In this document: positions 1-7,798 of the stretch, one piece after another
Position numbering within the stretch: the stretch's first letter is position 1
How the letters are laid out: each line of letters opens with the position of its first letter
DNA from: Muribaculaceae bacterium Isolate-002 (NCI)
GTDB lineage: Bacteria > Bacteroidota > Bacteroidia > Bacteroidales > Muribaculaceae
Length of the DNA: 50,720 nucleotides
Direction: 5' to 3'
Assembly (NCBI GenBank): GCA_004102805.1
Contig: SCEG01000021.1
Location: 1-50,720 of the forward strand
The notes under the pieces: generated by a model
What the model saw: only the letters and a program-made list of their open reading frames with translations
Databases searched by the model: none
What the model was told of the DNA's origin: nothing
Translations under genes and position numbers: made by a program

Positions 1-104
1 TCGGCTATTTCGCCATAACTCATGTCGGTCTCGGCATAATGCCTGAGAACCTCTTCCCGGATTGCCTGACGTTTTTGTCGCGGCAAACTCTGAAATTTAA
101 TCAT
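1..104 (-). CDS. HTH-type small protein or transposase N-terminus, cut by window edge
   Basis: Only the first 34 codons are visible, reading from an ATG at 104 off the window edge. The peptide starts MIKFQSLPRQKRQAIREEVL and continues with a basic stretch and the pattern RHYAETDMSYGEIA, which looks like the first helices of a helix-turn-helix domain as found in resolvases, IS helper proteins and small regulators. A 7-bp inverted repeat lies directly in front of the start and could be an operator. It is separated from the pcfJ-like gene by that gene's terminator, so it is probably a separate transcription unit. Family not assignable from this fragment. Confidence 0.45.
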   Translation of the reverse strand, partial: MIKFQSLPRQKRQAIREEVLRHYAETDMSYGEIA

Positions 105-107
105 AAT

Positions 108-127
108 TTGACTCTTTTATGAGTCAA
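108..127. promoter_or_regulatory. Inverted repeat in front of the HTH start codon
   Basis: TTGACTC (108-114) and GAGTCAA (121-127) form a perfect 7-bp inverted repeat with a 6-nt spacer, three bases upstream of the minus-strand ATG at 104. It could be an autoregulatory operator or a hairpin over the start. Function inferred from position only. Confidence 0.4.
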
Positions 128-162
128 CTTTTTTCAGGGCAAGACACGAAATTTTTGGCAAA

Positions 163-200
163 ATGAAGGTGACGGAGGTCTTATACTCCGCCACCTTCAT
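163..200 (-). terminator. Terminator downstream of the pcfJ-like gene
   Basis: ATGAAGGTGACGGAG (163-177) pairs with CTCCGCCACCTTCAT (186-200), a near-perfect 15-bp stem. On the minus strand the stem is followed by TTTTG. It lies 18 nt after the stop of the gene at 218-1492. Confidence 0.6.
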
Positions 201-217
201 CGCTGATATGGCACTGT

Positions 218-1492
218 CTATGCTCTTTTTCTCTCTGCTATCATCTTCTTGTTGGCGTTGATGATACCAGCTATCTGCTGGGTGTACTCACATATTTCAT
301 TGGCGAAGGCTCGGCATTGGATTATGTGGTAGTCGTCAAGCGAAATTTCGATGGTGGCTATCTGCTTGTTTCCGATGTAGGCGGTAAGTGTCAATGTATC
401 CTCTTTAAGGTAATATTTGGCAGTACCGCAACAGATAGATTGTTTATCTCCGATTTTATAGTAATCATCGATGGTGTCGATTGAGTGGATTTCAATCTCT
501 CCGTCAGTCATTTCCATTCCGAAGTAGCGGGATTTGAGTTCCTCGAACTTGGCTTTGTCCTTGATGGCTTGCTGACGTTCTTTCTCTCTCTGCTCCTTGA
601 TGCGCTGGCGATTGACCTTAGCCACATATTCATCGTGGGCTACTTTGAGGTTTTTGGGTGCTATCAGCGAGGGAGAATTGAGGTCTCTGCCCATACGCTC
701 CAACATCTTGATATAGTCAAACCACATCTGCGGGTCTTTAACCTTGTAGCCGTTGCGCTTGGCTATCTTAATGGTGTTCCAATACTTGTCAATGTCTGAC
801 TTATAGGCTGGTCTTGCACAAAGGTATCGTAACAATCCTATCTCGTTGGCTTTCATCAGTGTCTCGGCTTTTGGGTTGGTCAGCAACTCTTGGAACATAG
901 TCACGGGGTGGATATGGTGGACAGAGTTCTTGAACCCGTTGCGCTTGATGGTGTCAGTGACCTTGATGTGAGGATATACCCATTGGTCTGAAACGTACAT
1001 ATAAGCCTCCCCGTCATTTCTGATTTCAAGTGGTGCGCCGAATGCAAAGGTATCAACATAGCAACCGAGAGTACGAGGGATAGCGACAACGGTCTTATTG
1101 CCTTTGGGGTCAATGAAATACTGACCGATTTCAAGATAGGCAGGTTTCACCTTCATACCCTTGCGCATTTCAACCATCATCAGGAACATTCTGATTACCT
1201 GATAGTCTTCGATGGTGGTGATTACGTTGAAATAGGACTTTTCGCGGATAACACGCTCTTTTGTATCCTTGATTTCAATCTGAGTGCCACATTCGGGGCA
1301 TAGACACATTCCGTTGCGTGTCTCCAGCCACTCGTGACCGCATTTCATACAGGTGCACATTCCGTTCTTCAACCTATAACCATAGTGATTGATGGTAGAG
1401 TTGAGTGCCCAATTCATTTGGGGAGTGGTGAGCGGGCGAAGTCGCCCACTCAGTTCCACTATATGCTGTTGTTTCTTATTGCGAGGTTTCAT
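218..1492 (-). CDS. PcfJ-like mobile-element protein
   Basis: 424-residue protein with an N-terminal zinc ribbon: Cys48-x2-Cys51 and Cys65-x2-Cys68 within residues 46-68. A long middle part with a basic helical segment (about 290-325, rich in K, R, E and Q) follows, then a C-terminal region of the PcfJ type (YYKIGDKQSICCGTAKYYLK and following). PcfJ-domain proteins are carried by conjugative plasmids and integrative elements in Firmicutes and Bacteroidetes; their molecular role is not established. The start is 12 nt after the stop of the pcfK-like gene, so the two are almost certainly co-transcribed, as in other mobile elements. Family call is from sequence pattern and from the PcfK neighbour; function beyond 'mobile-element protein' is unknown. 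Confidence 0.75.
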   Translation of the reverse strand: MKPRNKKQQHIVELSGRLRPLTTPQMNWALNSTINHYGYRLKNGMCTCMKCGHEWLETRNGMCLCPECGTQIEIKDTKERVIREKSYFNVITTIEDYQVIRMFLMMVEMRKGMKVKPAYLEIGQYFIDPKGNKTVVAIPRTLGCYVDTFAFGAPLEIRNDGEAYMYVSDQWVYPHIKVTDTIKRNGFKNSVHHIHPVTMFQELLTNPKAETLMKANEIGLLRYLCARPAYKSDIDKYWNTIKIAKRNGYKVKDPQMWFDYIKMLERMGRDLNSPSLIAPKNLKVAHDEYVAKVNRQRIKEQREKERQQAIKDKAKFEELKSRYFGMEMTDGEIEIHSIDTIDDYYKIGDKQSICCGTAKYYLKEDTLTLTAYIGNKQIATIEISLDDYHIIQCRAFANEICEYTQQIAGIINANKKMIAERKRA

Positions 1493-1504
1493 ATCCTTGA
1501 AGTT

Positions 1505-1954
1505 TTAGAAGTCGAAAAGATTGGGTTGAACATTGATTTCTGCTCCGGCTTTGGGAGCGGTGGCGGTCGGCTTGGGTTGAGTCTTCGGAGCTGACTGCCG
1601 TCTGATTTCTCGGAGTTGCTCCTCCTTGTATTGCTCCATAGCCTGCTCTTTGAGTTCCTCCTTATCCTCATCGGAAAGTTCCGGCTTGGATACCACGATG
1701 TTGCAGTTGACTTTTCCGCCTTCCTCAATCTCATTCTCGTCGAAGTAGTGAACCAATATGTTCATCACGGTAGCGTCATCGACACAGCACAGACCGCTCT
1801 TCTGAATTTGTCCGCACAGATAGTTTACTGCGCCTTCCATACTCTTGGACGGGTTAGCCATCTTGATGGCGAATGTGGGTTCTGCGATGCAACGCTCTTG
1901 GAGCATCAGCTGCATAGCTGCGATTGCAGCGTTGTTGGATTTCATAGTAGCCAT
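1505..1954 (-). CDS. PcfK-like protein, AcrIIA9-related family
   Basis: 149-residue protein. Residues 25-55 (ANPSKSMEGAVNYLCGQIQK) and the following VHYFDENEIEEGG segment match the PcfK-like pattern; the chain ends in an acidic helix, a Pro/Ala linker and the terminal motif QPNLFDF typical of the family. The family includes AcrIIA9, reported as an inhibitor of type II-A Cas9, so a Cas9-inhibiting activity is possible, but most PcfK proteins are uncharacterised mobile-element genes and no test can be made here. It sits between a small membrane protein (12-nt gap) and pcfJ (12-nt gap) in one minus-strand operon. Confidence 0.75.
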   Translation of the reverse strand: MATMKSNNAAIAAMQLMLQERCIAEPTFAIKMANPSKSMEGAVNYLCGQIQKSGLCCVDDATVMNILVHYFDENEIEEGGKVNCNIVVSKPELSDEDKEELKEQAMEQYKEEQLREIRRQSAPKTQPKPTATAPKAGAEINVQPNLFDF

Positions 1955-1966
1955 ATCAGTGTTATA

Positions 1967-2179
1967 TTAAAGGGTGAATAACCAAAAGATTATCATTATT
2001 GCGGTTATAATGGATATTACCCAGCCCGCACCTCGGATTACAGGTTTGACCATCGCCCACACCAGAGTTCCGATTATTACTCCGATGATGATAGCCACCA
2101 CCTTTGCAACCTTTTTTATTTGGTTGAACCTGAGGCTTTGAGCTTCGCTTTGACCTTTTATGTGGCTGTTTGTTTTCAT
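1967..2179 (-). CDS. Small two-helix membrane protein
   Basis: 70 residues. A polar N-terminus (MKTNSHIKGQSEAQSLRFNQ) and basic KK pair are followed by two hydrophobic stretches, about residues 25-45 (VAKVVAIIIGVIIGTLVWAM) and 52-70 (GAGWVISIITAIMIIFWLFT), each long enough to cross the membrane. It is the first gene of the pcfK-pcfJ operon, with only 12 nt to the next start. Compact spacing and the clean hydrophobic pattern support a real gene. No family recognised. Confidence 0.6.
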   Translation of the reverse strand: MKTNSHIKGQSEAQSLRFNQIKKVAKVVAIIIGVIIGTLVWAMVKPVIRGAGWVISIITAIMIIFWLFTL

Positions 2180-2957
2180 CGTTGCGACTTTTTTTTATTT
2201 GTATATCACCATCGGTTTTCGCTTGCTTGACACCTCAAAGGCGTGTGGTGAACAAAGGGGATGTTCGCCCTTTGACGGAAAAATACGAGTGCAAAATGAA
2301 GTATTCGCCGGAGCTTACGGAGGCAAATACCATTTTGTGTCTGGAGATTTTTCAGTCAAAAGGAAAAAGAATATCCCCGGCACCACACGTTAACTATTGG
2401 CAAGCAAGTTAAAATCGCTGTTGATTAGACAATAACAGGAGCCACGACTCCGGAACGGTGAAAACATACGGCTACATAATCGCTCTGAAATTTTCGTAAT
2501 ATTGAAATGTCTGTAAATAGAATTGTCCAGTCCCGGAAAGACGAGTCTGTGATATGCCCCCGACGAAGGAAGGAGGCACATCACTGTCTCGGCCCGTGGA
2601 CTGCTGCTAACGGAGAGTGGCGCAACGACTCAAATAACGAATGATGGAGGCGGCGTAAGAACACGGAGTGGCAAATAGACTTGGCATGTACAGCGAAGCA
2701 ACATGCTCAGGCTATCAGACACTCGGTGTTTAGCCGACTCTTCAATTCTGGCAATGCGGTCAGCGGTAGTGCCGGACTCGCTCCAAACGCCACTGACGGC
2801 ATTGCCTCACCCCGGCAATGCCTCGCTTGCGACTGCCAAAGTCAAGCCGTCGCGCCTCTCGCAGTTTCCGGGTGATTTTGTAAGGTATAACAAATACAAC
2901 TGCGAATTATCCCATTTTTGTTTGGTATGATTAACAAAATTCGTTACCTTTGCAGGT
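2180..2957. other. Intergenic DNA without a convincing gene
   Basis: About 780 bases. Short open frames exist on both strands but none has credible composition or context. The right third (from about 2786) belongs to the duplicated ATPase unit. It contains a hairpin GGCATTGCC (2798-2806) / GGCAATGCC (2814-2822) that recurs in the second unit near 46612-46636 with one arm base changed. Confidence 0.5.
2921..2952 (+). promoter_or_regulatory. Bacteroidales promoter of ATPase copy 1, nearly leaderless
   Basis: TTTG at 2921-2924, 20 nt, then TACCTTTG at 2945-2952: a textbook Bacteroidales -33/-7 pair. The ATG follows only five bases after the -7 box, so the transcript should begin at or within a base or two of the start codon. 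The same arrangement is kept in copy 2. Confidence 0.85.
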
Positions 2958-4169
2958 ATGAAGATTATAGCAAGGCAACAGTATATTGAGCATATTCAGA
3001 AATTTATCGGCAAGGGGATGATAATCGCCCTTACCGGGCAGCGTCGTGTTGGCAAGAGTTATATAATCCGTCAACTCGTCACGGAGATTGAAGCCGGTAA
3101 TCCGGATGCCAACATCATATATATCAATAAGGAAAAAACAAAGTATGCCGACATTAGAAATGCAGAAGATCTCTCGCGATACCTTGACGGCAAACTGAAA
3201 GAAGGTGCAGATAACTATCTGCTCATTGACGAGGTGCAGGATATAAATGGCTTTGAAAATGTACTCCGTAGCCTGAATGCCGACGAGGAGTGCCAGATTG
3301 TCGTGACCGGAAGTAACGCCAAGATGCTTTCGTCAGAGCTATCCACATACCTCGGCGGTCGATATATTGAGATTCATATCCTGAGTTTGTCATACCGGGA
3401 GTTCCTGACCTTTCACAACCTTAATGATTCAGATGACAGTCTTCTGAAATATCTCGGCTTCGGTGGTCTTCCTCACCTGTACCGTCTCGGACTTGAAAAT
3501 GAGGATATGGTCTGGGAATATATCCAGAACATCTACAATACCATTGTTCTTAAAGATGTGGTGCAGCGGGAAGGACTTCGCAATGTGACACTATTTGAAA
3601 ATCTGATGTCATACGTCAGCGACAACGCAGGTCAACTTGTTTCGGCCACGTCATTGTCCAAATATCTCAAATCACAGCGGGTGGAACTGACCCCGTTGTC
3701 TGCGATAAACTATCTTAAAGCCGCCTCAAACGCTTACATCATCAATAAGGTGTCGAGATACGACATACATGGAAAACGTTTGTTGGAGACCAACGATAAA
3801 TACTATTTCGAGGACTTGGGTTTGCGCAATATGCTTGCCGGGCAAAACCGCACAGGCGACATAGAGAAGGTAATAGAAAATGCAGTCTATCTTCACCTTA
3901 AAAATCTTGGATACAAGATCAGCGTAGGAACACTTCCCAATGGTGAAATTGATTTCGTTGTCGAAAAAGGCGGCACATCAGTCTATATACAGGTGGCTTA
4001 TCTCATCGCTGACGACAAGACAATGGAGCGGGAGTTCGGAAATCTGCTGAAGATACAAGACAACTATCCCAAGTATGTCATATCCATGAATCCGATGTCA
4101 CGTCCTCAGAACTACGAGGGTATAAAACATCTGACATTAAGACAGTTCCTGATGTCTGATAGCTTATAG
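2958..4169 (+). CDS. AAA_14/DUF4143 ATP-binding protein, copy 1
   Basis: 403 residues. Walker A is GQRRVGKS at residues 27-34, Walker B is LLIDEVQ at 88-94, and a sensor-like VVTGSN follows. The middle part matches the DUF4143-type winged region and the C-terminus carries a PD-(D/E)XK-like core: GEIDFVVEKGG and YIQVAYLI, in which the usual catalytic Glu-x-Lys of active nucleases reads QVA, as is common in this Bacteroidales family. The family is very abundant in gut Bacteroidales, often in several near-identical copies; its role is unknown. The start is fixed by the promoter, whose -7 box is five bases upstream. It differs from copy 2 at six residues only. No partner gene is present, suggesting a single-gene unit. 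Confidence 0.9.
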   Translation: MKIIARQQYIEHIQKFIGKGMIIALTGQRRVGKSYIIRQLVTEIEAGNPDANIIYINKEKTKYADIRNAEDLSRYLDGKLKEGADNYLLIDEVQDINGFENVLRSLNADEECQIVVTGSNAKMLSSELSTYLGGRYIEIHILSLSYREFLTFHNLNDSDDSLLKYLGFGGLPHLYRLGLENEDMVWEYIQNIYNTIVLKDVVQREGLRNVTLFENLMSYVSDNAGQLVSATSLSKYLKSQRVELTPLSAINYLKAASNAYIINKVSRYDIHGKRLLETNDKYYFEDLGLRNMLAGQNRTGDIEKVIENAVYLHLKNLGYKISVGTLPNGEIDFVVEKGGTSVYIQVAYLIADDKTMEREFGNLLKIQDNYPKYVISMNPMSRPQNYEGIKHLTLRQFLMSDSL

Positions 4170-4208
4170 CCAATAGCAGTTCATTTTATGAACTTTTAAG
4201 ATGACTAA

Positions 4209-4240
4209 TTTGGCACTATGGCAATTAATGATTAACTTTG
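4209..4240 (+). promoter_or_regulatory. Consensus promoter downstream of ATPase copy 1, possible short RNA
   Basis: TTTG (4209-4212), 20 nt, TAACTTTG (4233-4240). No reading frame starts below it; transcription would run about 190 nt through the att core into the terminator at 4386-4430. In copy 2 the -7 box has lost its G (TAACTTTC, 48113-48120). Confidence 0.6.
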
Positions 4241-4365
4241 CAAAAACGAAGATAAGAACGGCGTTGCAAAATGATGAAGTACAGAGGTGCCTCATCTGAG
4301 CCAATTCCGAACTTTAACATAGAGAATAAACTGCCCTACAATAAGTTACCTTGAAGTTCAAAGTA

Positions 4366-4378
4366 CAAGTGGGACCAC
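4366..4378 (+). other. attL core
   Basis: CAAGTGGGACCAC, shared with 46311-46323 (attR) and 48245-48257 (end of ATPase unit 2). The left flank is a degenerate T-arm-like sequence (CTTGAAGTTCAAAGTACAAG), not a full tRNA gene. Confidence 0.8.
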
Positions 4379-4385
4379 AATCCTT

Positions 4386-4430
4386 AAAACGCTGATTATA
4401 GGCACAATAAATAGCCTTAATCAGCGTTTT
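4386..4430 (+). terminator. Intrinsic terminator just inside attL
   Basis: AAAACGCTGATTA (4386-4398) and TAATCAGCGTTTT (4418-4430) form a perfect 13-bp stem with an inner GGC/GCC pair, ending in TTTTATTG. Equivalent hairpins follow the other two att cores, as expected behind a tRNA 3' end. Confidence 0.75.
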
Positions 4431-4491
4431 ATTGTTGTTTAGCGCCCAAAAACAGCTTAAAAAAAAGAGGTAAAATGCACAAAAATGCTGA

Positions 4492-4559
4492 ACCTTGCAC
4501 AAAGAAGATGACGTTACCTTGTACATTACCTTGTACATGGTTTGTGCAAGGTACAAGGT
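4492..4559. promoter_or_regulatory. Arm-type binding-site cluster, left end of prophage
   Basis: Five copies of ACCTTGYAC: three direct (4492-4500, 4516-4524, 4528-4536) and two inverted (GTGCAAGGT 4544-4552, GTACAAGGT 4551-4559). Two copies of the same motif with the same 12-bp start-to-start spacing lie at the right end (46198-46218). Position between att core and integrase suggests integrase arm sites or an integrase operator. Confidence 0.65.
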
Positions 4560-4589
4560 GCAGCATCGAGTGTTCCTCGCATTTTAAGT

Positions 4590-5981
4590 ATGGCAAGCAC
4601 AAAGTTTTATTTAGATTGCCGTCGCTCAAAACCGGGTGTGCCCTCGGTTATGAAAATAGCGATTGGGCATGGTAACAAGACGAGTTACATTTCACTTGAG
4701 GTGAAATTGCACCCGACTCAATGGGACGCAGTAAGAGGCAAAATCCTCAATCACCCGGAAAAGCAAGTCCTTAATGCGTATATTTATGAAGTGAAGCAGA
4801 TTGTTGATGCTCACATCATAAATCTCACACGAGAGGGTCGCATCAAGGATATGTCAGCAAATGACATACGCAACAGTATTCTTGCCGAATTGAACCCCGA
4901 AAAGGAGGAAAAGGTCGATGAGTCGCTTTTCAAGGTGCGTTTTCTTAAATTCATCGAAACAAAGAAAGCAAGCACCAAGGAAACATATATGCACACTCTC
5001 AATCGAGTAAAGGCTTATGTAGGCGATGCTATCGAAACACTCCGCTTTGAGGACATCACGCTTGACTGGCTTAATAGCTTCAACATATTCATGGCGCAGA
5101 CCTCACCGAGTGTCAATGCCCGTAACCTGCACTTTCGTAATCTCCGCGCTGTGTTTAACAACGCGATAGAGAACGAGGTCACTTCACACTATCCGTTCCG
5201 CAAGTTCAAAATTAAGGCGGTTGAAACGGCCAAAAGGTCTTTGACCGTAGAGGAACTGCGCCGCCTTTTCTTCTTTAACTGTGAGGAACACGCGGAGAAA
5301 TATGTGGGAATGTTTAAGCTATCATTCTTCCTTATGGGGGTTAATATGATTGACCTTGCCAACTTAAAGGAAATGAAGAATGGACGCTTGGATTTCAACC
5401 GAGCAAAAACAGGCCACCTTTACTCAATGAAGGTAGAGCCGGAAGCAATGGAGCTTTTCGACAAGTATAGCGGCGAGAATTACCTGCTGTTCATACTCGA
5501 TCACTGGACTAACGATGAGTTTTTCCGTCGCAAAATGAACAAGGAACTTCAAAAGGTAGGGCCTATGCAGAGAAAACCCGGGCGCGGTGGCAAAAAAGAG
5601 TATCAACCGTTGTTTCCGATGCTCACAAGCTATTGGGCCAGACATTCATGGGCTACAATAGCTTCCGAATTGGATATTGCTAACGAAACAATCGCGGAAG
5701 CCCTCGGACATGAATATGGCAACCGCATTACGAATATTTATATTCGTAAAAATCAGAAAAAGGTTGACATCGCCAACAGAAAGGTGCTTGACTGGGTTCT
5801 TTACGGAAAGATTGACGGAAAGATCGTAGTCAAGCCGGGAACGCCGGAGTTCTTCGGTCTTGACCGCAAAGATGCTGTTGCCCTCGGTCTTGTCAAGGAA
5901 GAGCCGGGAGTTGAAAAGAAAAAGCGTGGCCGTCCGAGGAAGAACGCCACGCCGGAGGTTGAGGCGGAGGTTGCCGCTTAA
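4590..5981 (+). CDS. int: Tyrosine-recombinase phage integrase
   Basis: 463 residues from ATG 4590; an upstream ATG at 4542 in frame is less likely because it lies within the arm-site cluster and the extra 16 residues do not resemble the family. Residues 1-90 form the arm-binding N-terminal domain (MASTKFYLDCRRSK), about 105-195 the SAM-like core-binding domain, and the rest the catalytic domain: ARHSWAT with Arg351-His352, GHEYG with His374 and the nucleophile Tyr384 in NIYIR. The usual first catalytic Arg motif reads GVNMIDL, as in many Bacteroidales integrases that lack that arginine. A Lys/Arg-rich AT-hook-like tail (KKKRGRPRKN) is unusual. It catalyses integration and excision at the flanking att cores. 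Its end overlaps the convergent hub gene by four bases. Confidence 0.92.
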   Translation: MASTKFYLDCRRSKPGVPSVMKIAIGHGNKTSYISLEVKLHPTQWDAVRGKILNHPEKQVLNAYIYEVKQIVDAHIINLTREGRIKDMSANDIRNSILAELNPEKEEKVDESLFKVRFLKFIETKKASTKETYMHTLNRVKAYVGDAIETLRFEDITLDWLNSFNIFMAQTSPSVNARNLHFRNLRAVFNNAIENEVTSHYPFRKFKIKAVETAKRSLTVEELRRLFFFNCEEHAEKYVGMFKLSFFLMGVNMIDLANLKEMKNGRLDFNRAKTGHLYSMKVEPEAMELFDKYSGENYLLFILDHWTNDEFFRRKMNKELQKVGPMQRKPGRGGKKEYQPLFPMLTSYWARHSWATIASELDIANETIAEALGHEYGNRITNIYIRKNQKKVDIANRKVLDWVLYGKIDGKIVVKPGTPEFFGLDRKDAVALGLVKEEPGVEKKKRGRPRKNATPEVEAEVAA

Positions 5982-7798
5982 TCCTTGACGGGGTAGAAGA
6001 TGCCTTTTAGTAACTGCGACATTCCATTTTCGGTGAACGTCGCAGTTATTTTTTCGCAGATGTAGCGTTTGCCCCGGATAAGGAACAGGGAGCGCACATC
6101 GGGGATTGTATTGGCGAGGAACTTAAAGGTAGTCTTCATCTTCGGCTCGACGGTGTGGAACACTTTGCTGCGGCGTGTGAGGCGGTTGTTGATGCGTAGG
6201 GAGAAGTGGACGTATGCGAAGTTGCTCCAATCGTCGGCTATGGCTATATCCTCGACATTGGGATATGGCAGGTGATTGCCGACAAAGTGATTGGCGCCGT
6301 CGTACCACCCCACATATATGCGGTCGTAATATTCCGATTTCTTCTCTTTCTCACCTGCGGCGAGTGTCGAGTCGGAGATAGTTTTGAGAAAGGGGTGGTC
6401 GCTGTCGTCCTCGCTCGTTGTGTCGGTGTCCTCGTCGTAGCCGGAGAAAGAAAGGAACAGCACACGTCCATACTTTTCTTCGGTATCGTCTATCCACGCC
6501 GGAACAAACTCTATTTCCTCGCTGTCGGCATCCTCTTCGGGGTTCACTATGCGGCCACCAAAGAGATTTACGGGTTGCAGACGGCAGGTATAGAGGTAAT
6601 AAATCCGTATCAGCCCCGGGGAAAAGTCAATCTTCCGCTCGCGGCTAACGGTGCGTATCAGGAAGTAGGCGTCGCAGTCCTCGGCATAGAGCAGCTTGTC
6701 GATTTGGGCGTTGCGTCCACGCTGCCCTCTCCAAGTGCGGTAACCGCGATTGGCTGCAAGCAGCTCCGACATCGTCTTGTAGCGCACCACACGGTTCTGC
6801 CACCCCTCAATAAACCAGTCGCAGCTGTAATACTTCCACATTTCGTGGTCGCAGTCCTTATAGACAAGGTTCTTCGCCTCGGAGTAGTCGCAGTCTTCTT
6901 CCTCGACCTTTACCTCGGTGGAGTGTTCCTCCACCACGTCGGCGATGCAGACGGTCGGCTTGTCTGCAAGCACCTCGTGGGTAAAGGCGAAAGTGATGTG
7001 CTTGCCCCGGTGGTCGAAGTCGAACTCTCCCCCTAAAAACAGCTCCAACTTCTCGAAATATTCCTCGACCGTCCAGTGCGGCAGGGCGTTTGCGAAGCCC
7101 GGCATATACCACGCATGAGGGAGAGCGTTGCAGATAAGGAGGTATTTGTATTCCTCGTGTTCCTCCCATTTCGAGAAGTCGGGCGTGTAGCCCACGGCCT
7201 CGCATATCTTCCGTGTTATGTGCAGCAGATAGGGTTGCCACGACAGCCCCGTGGTCTTCTCGCTGTTCCATTCAAAATGCCCTCTCCCCTGCGCGGCATC
7301 ATCTACGACATATTCGGCGAGATTTTGGATATTGCCGGAATAGTCGTTGACCCAAGGCAGGGCCACGCATCGGTCGGAGTTTGAGGCCGGGTGCCAGGCG
7401 TTGGAGGGGGTTATCTGCGAGGTAGAGGTTATCGGGGGTGCGCCGAGGTCGAGTTCGTTTATATACACCTTGTCGAAAGTCTTGTCGAAGTTCTGCTCGG
7501 AGCGCCCCTCCAAGAATTGCGTCTTGACCTCGGCCTCGGATATTTCGGTAATGGTGATAGAGCCGAACTTGTAGAAGCCACGGTCGCGTATCTCGCAGTC
7601 GAAAATCACCTTTTGCGCCGCCACATCGGCACGGTTGATGTGGCCGAAGATAGCAAGGTTCTCCGGGCAGTCTTTGAGCGGAAAGGTGATTGTCAGCGTG
7701 TAGCCGTCGCTGCCGCTGAACATACGGTTTTCGGAAACATACTCAAACGAAGTGCCTTGCTTCAAGGCCGCGAGCCTGTTGTTGACGTAGATTTGCAT
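5978..7798 (-). CDS. Distal tail / baseplate hub-like protein
   Basis: 606 residues, starting MQIYVNNRLAALKQGTSFEY. It follows the tape measure with a TAATG stop-start overlap, the position normally taken by distal-tail or hub proteins in siphoviruses. The N-terminus (to about 115) looks like a beta-rich distal-tail domain; the rest contains several aromatic and acidic stretches (EEDCDYSEAKNL, SFSGYDEDTDTTSEDDSDHP). No enzymatic motif is visible. Similar long proteins directly after the tape measure are common in Bacteroidales prophages. Assigned mainly from order; it could also carry the receptor-binding function. It is the last gene of the late operon and converges on the integrase. Confidence 0.65.
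   Translation of the reverse strand: MQIYVNNRLAALKQGTSFEYVSENRMFSGSDGYTLTITFPLKDCPENLAIFGHINRADVAAQKVIFDCEIRDRGFYKFGSITITEISEAEVKTQFLEGRSEQNFDKTFDKVYINELDLGAPPITSTSQITPSNAWHPASNSDRCVALPWVNDYSGNIQNLAEYVVDDAAQGRGHFEWNSEKTTGLSWQPYLLHITRKICEAVGYTPDFSKWEEHEEYKYLLICNALPHAWYMPGFANALPHWTVEEYFEKLELFLGGEFDFDHRGKHITFAFTHEVLADKPTVCIADVVEEHSTEVKVEEEDCDYSEAKNLVYKDCDHEMWKYYSCDWFIEGWQNRVVRYKTMSELLAANRGYRTWRGQRGRNAQIDKLLYAEDCDAYFLIRTVSRERKIDFSPGLIRIYYLYTCRLQPVNLFGGRIVNPEEDADSEEIEFVPAWIDDTEEKYGRVLFLSFSGYDEDTDTTSEDDSDHPFLKTISDSTLAAGEKEKKSEYYDRIYVGWYDGANHFVGNHLPYPNVEDIAIADDWSNFAYVHFSLRINNRLTRRSKVFHTVEPKMKTTFKFLANTIPDVRSLFLIRGKRYICEKITATFTENGMSQLLKGIFYPVKD

Larger units (their letters stand above)
2786..4378 (+). 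repeat. ATPase unit, copy 1
   Basis: Homologous to 46599-48257. Similarity starts around the sequence GACGGCATTGCC and runs through the promoter, the ATPase gene, about 200 bp of downstream DNA and the final att-like core. The coding part is nearly identical; upstream and downstream parts show scattered substitutions, and copy 2 has a roughly 64-bp segment (about 48014-48088) absent here. The two units now flank the prophage. Confidence 0.9.

Noticed and set aside
2160..2412. Small plus-strand frames upstream of the ATPase unit
   Set aside because: They overlap the start of a better minus-strand gene, have no promoter, and show no family resemblance.
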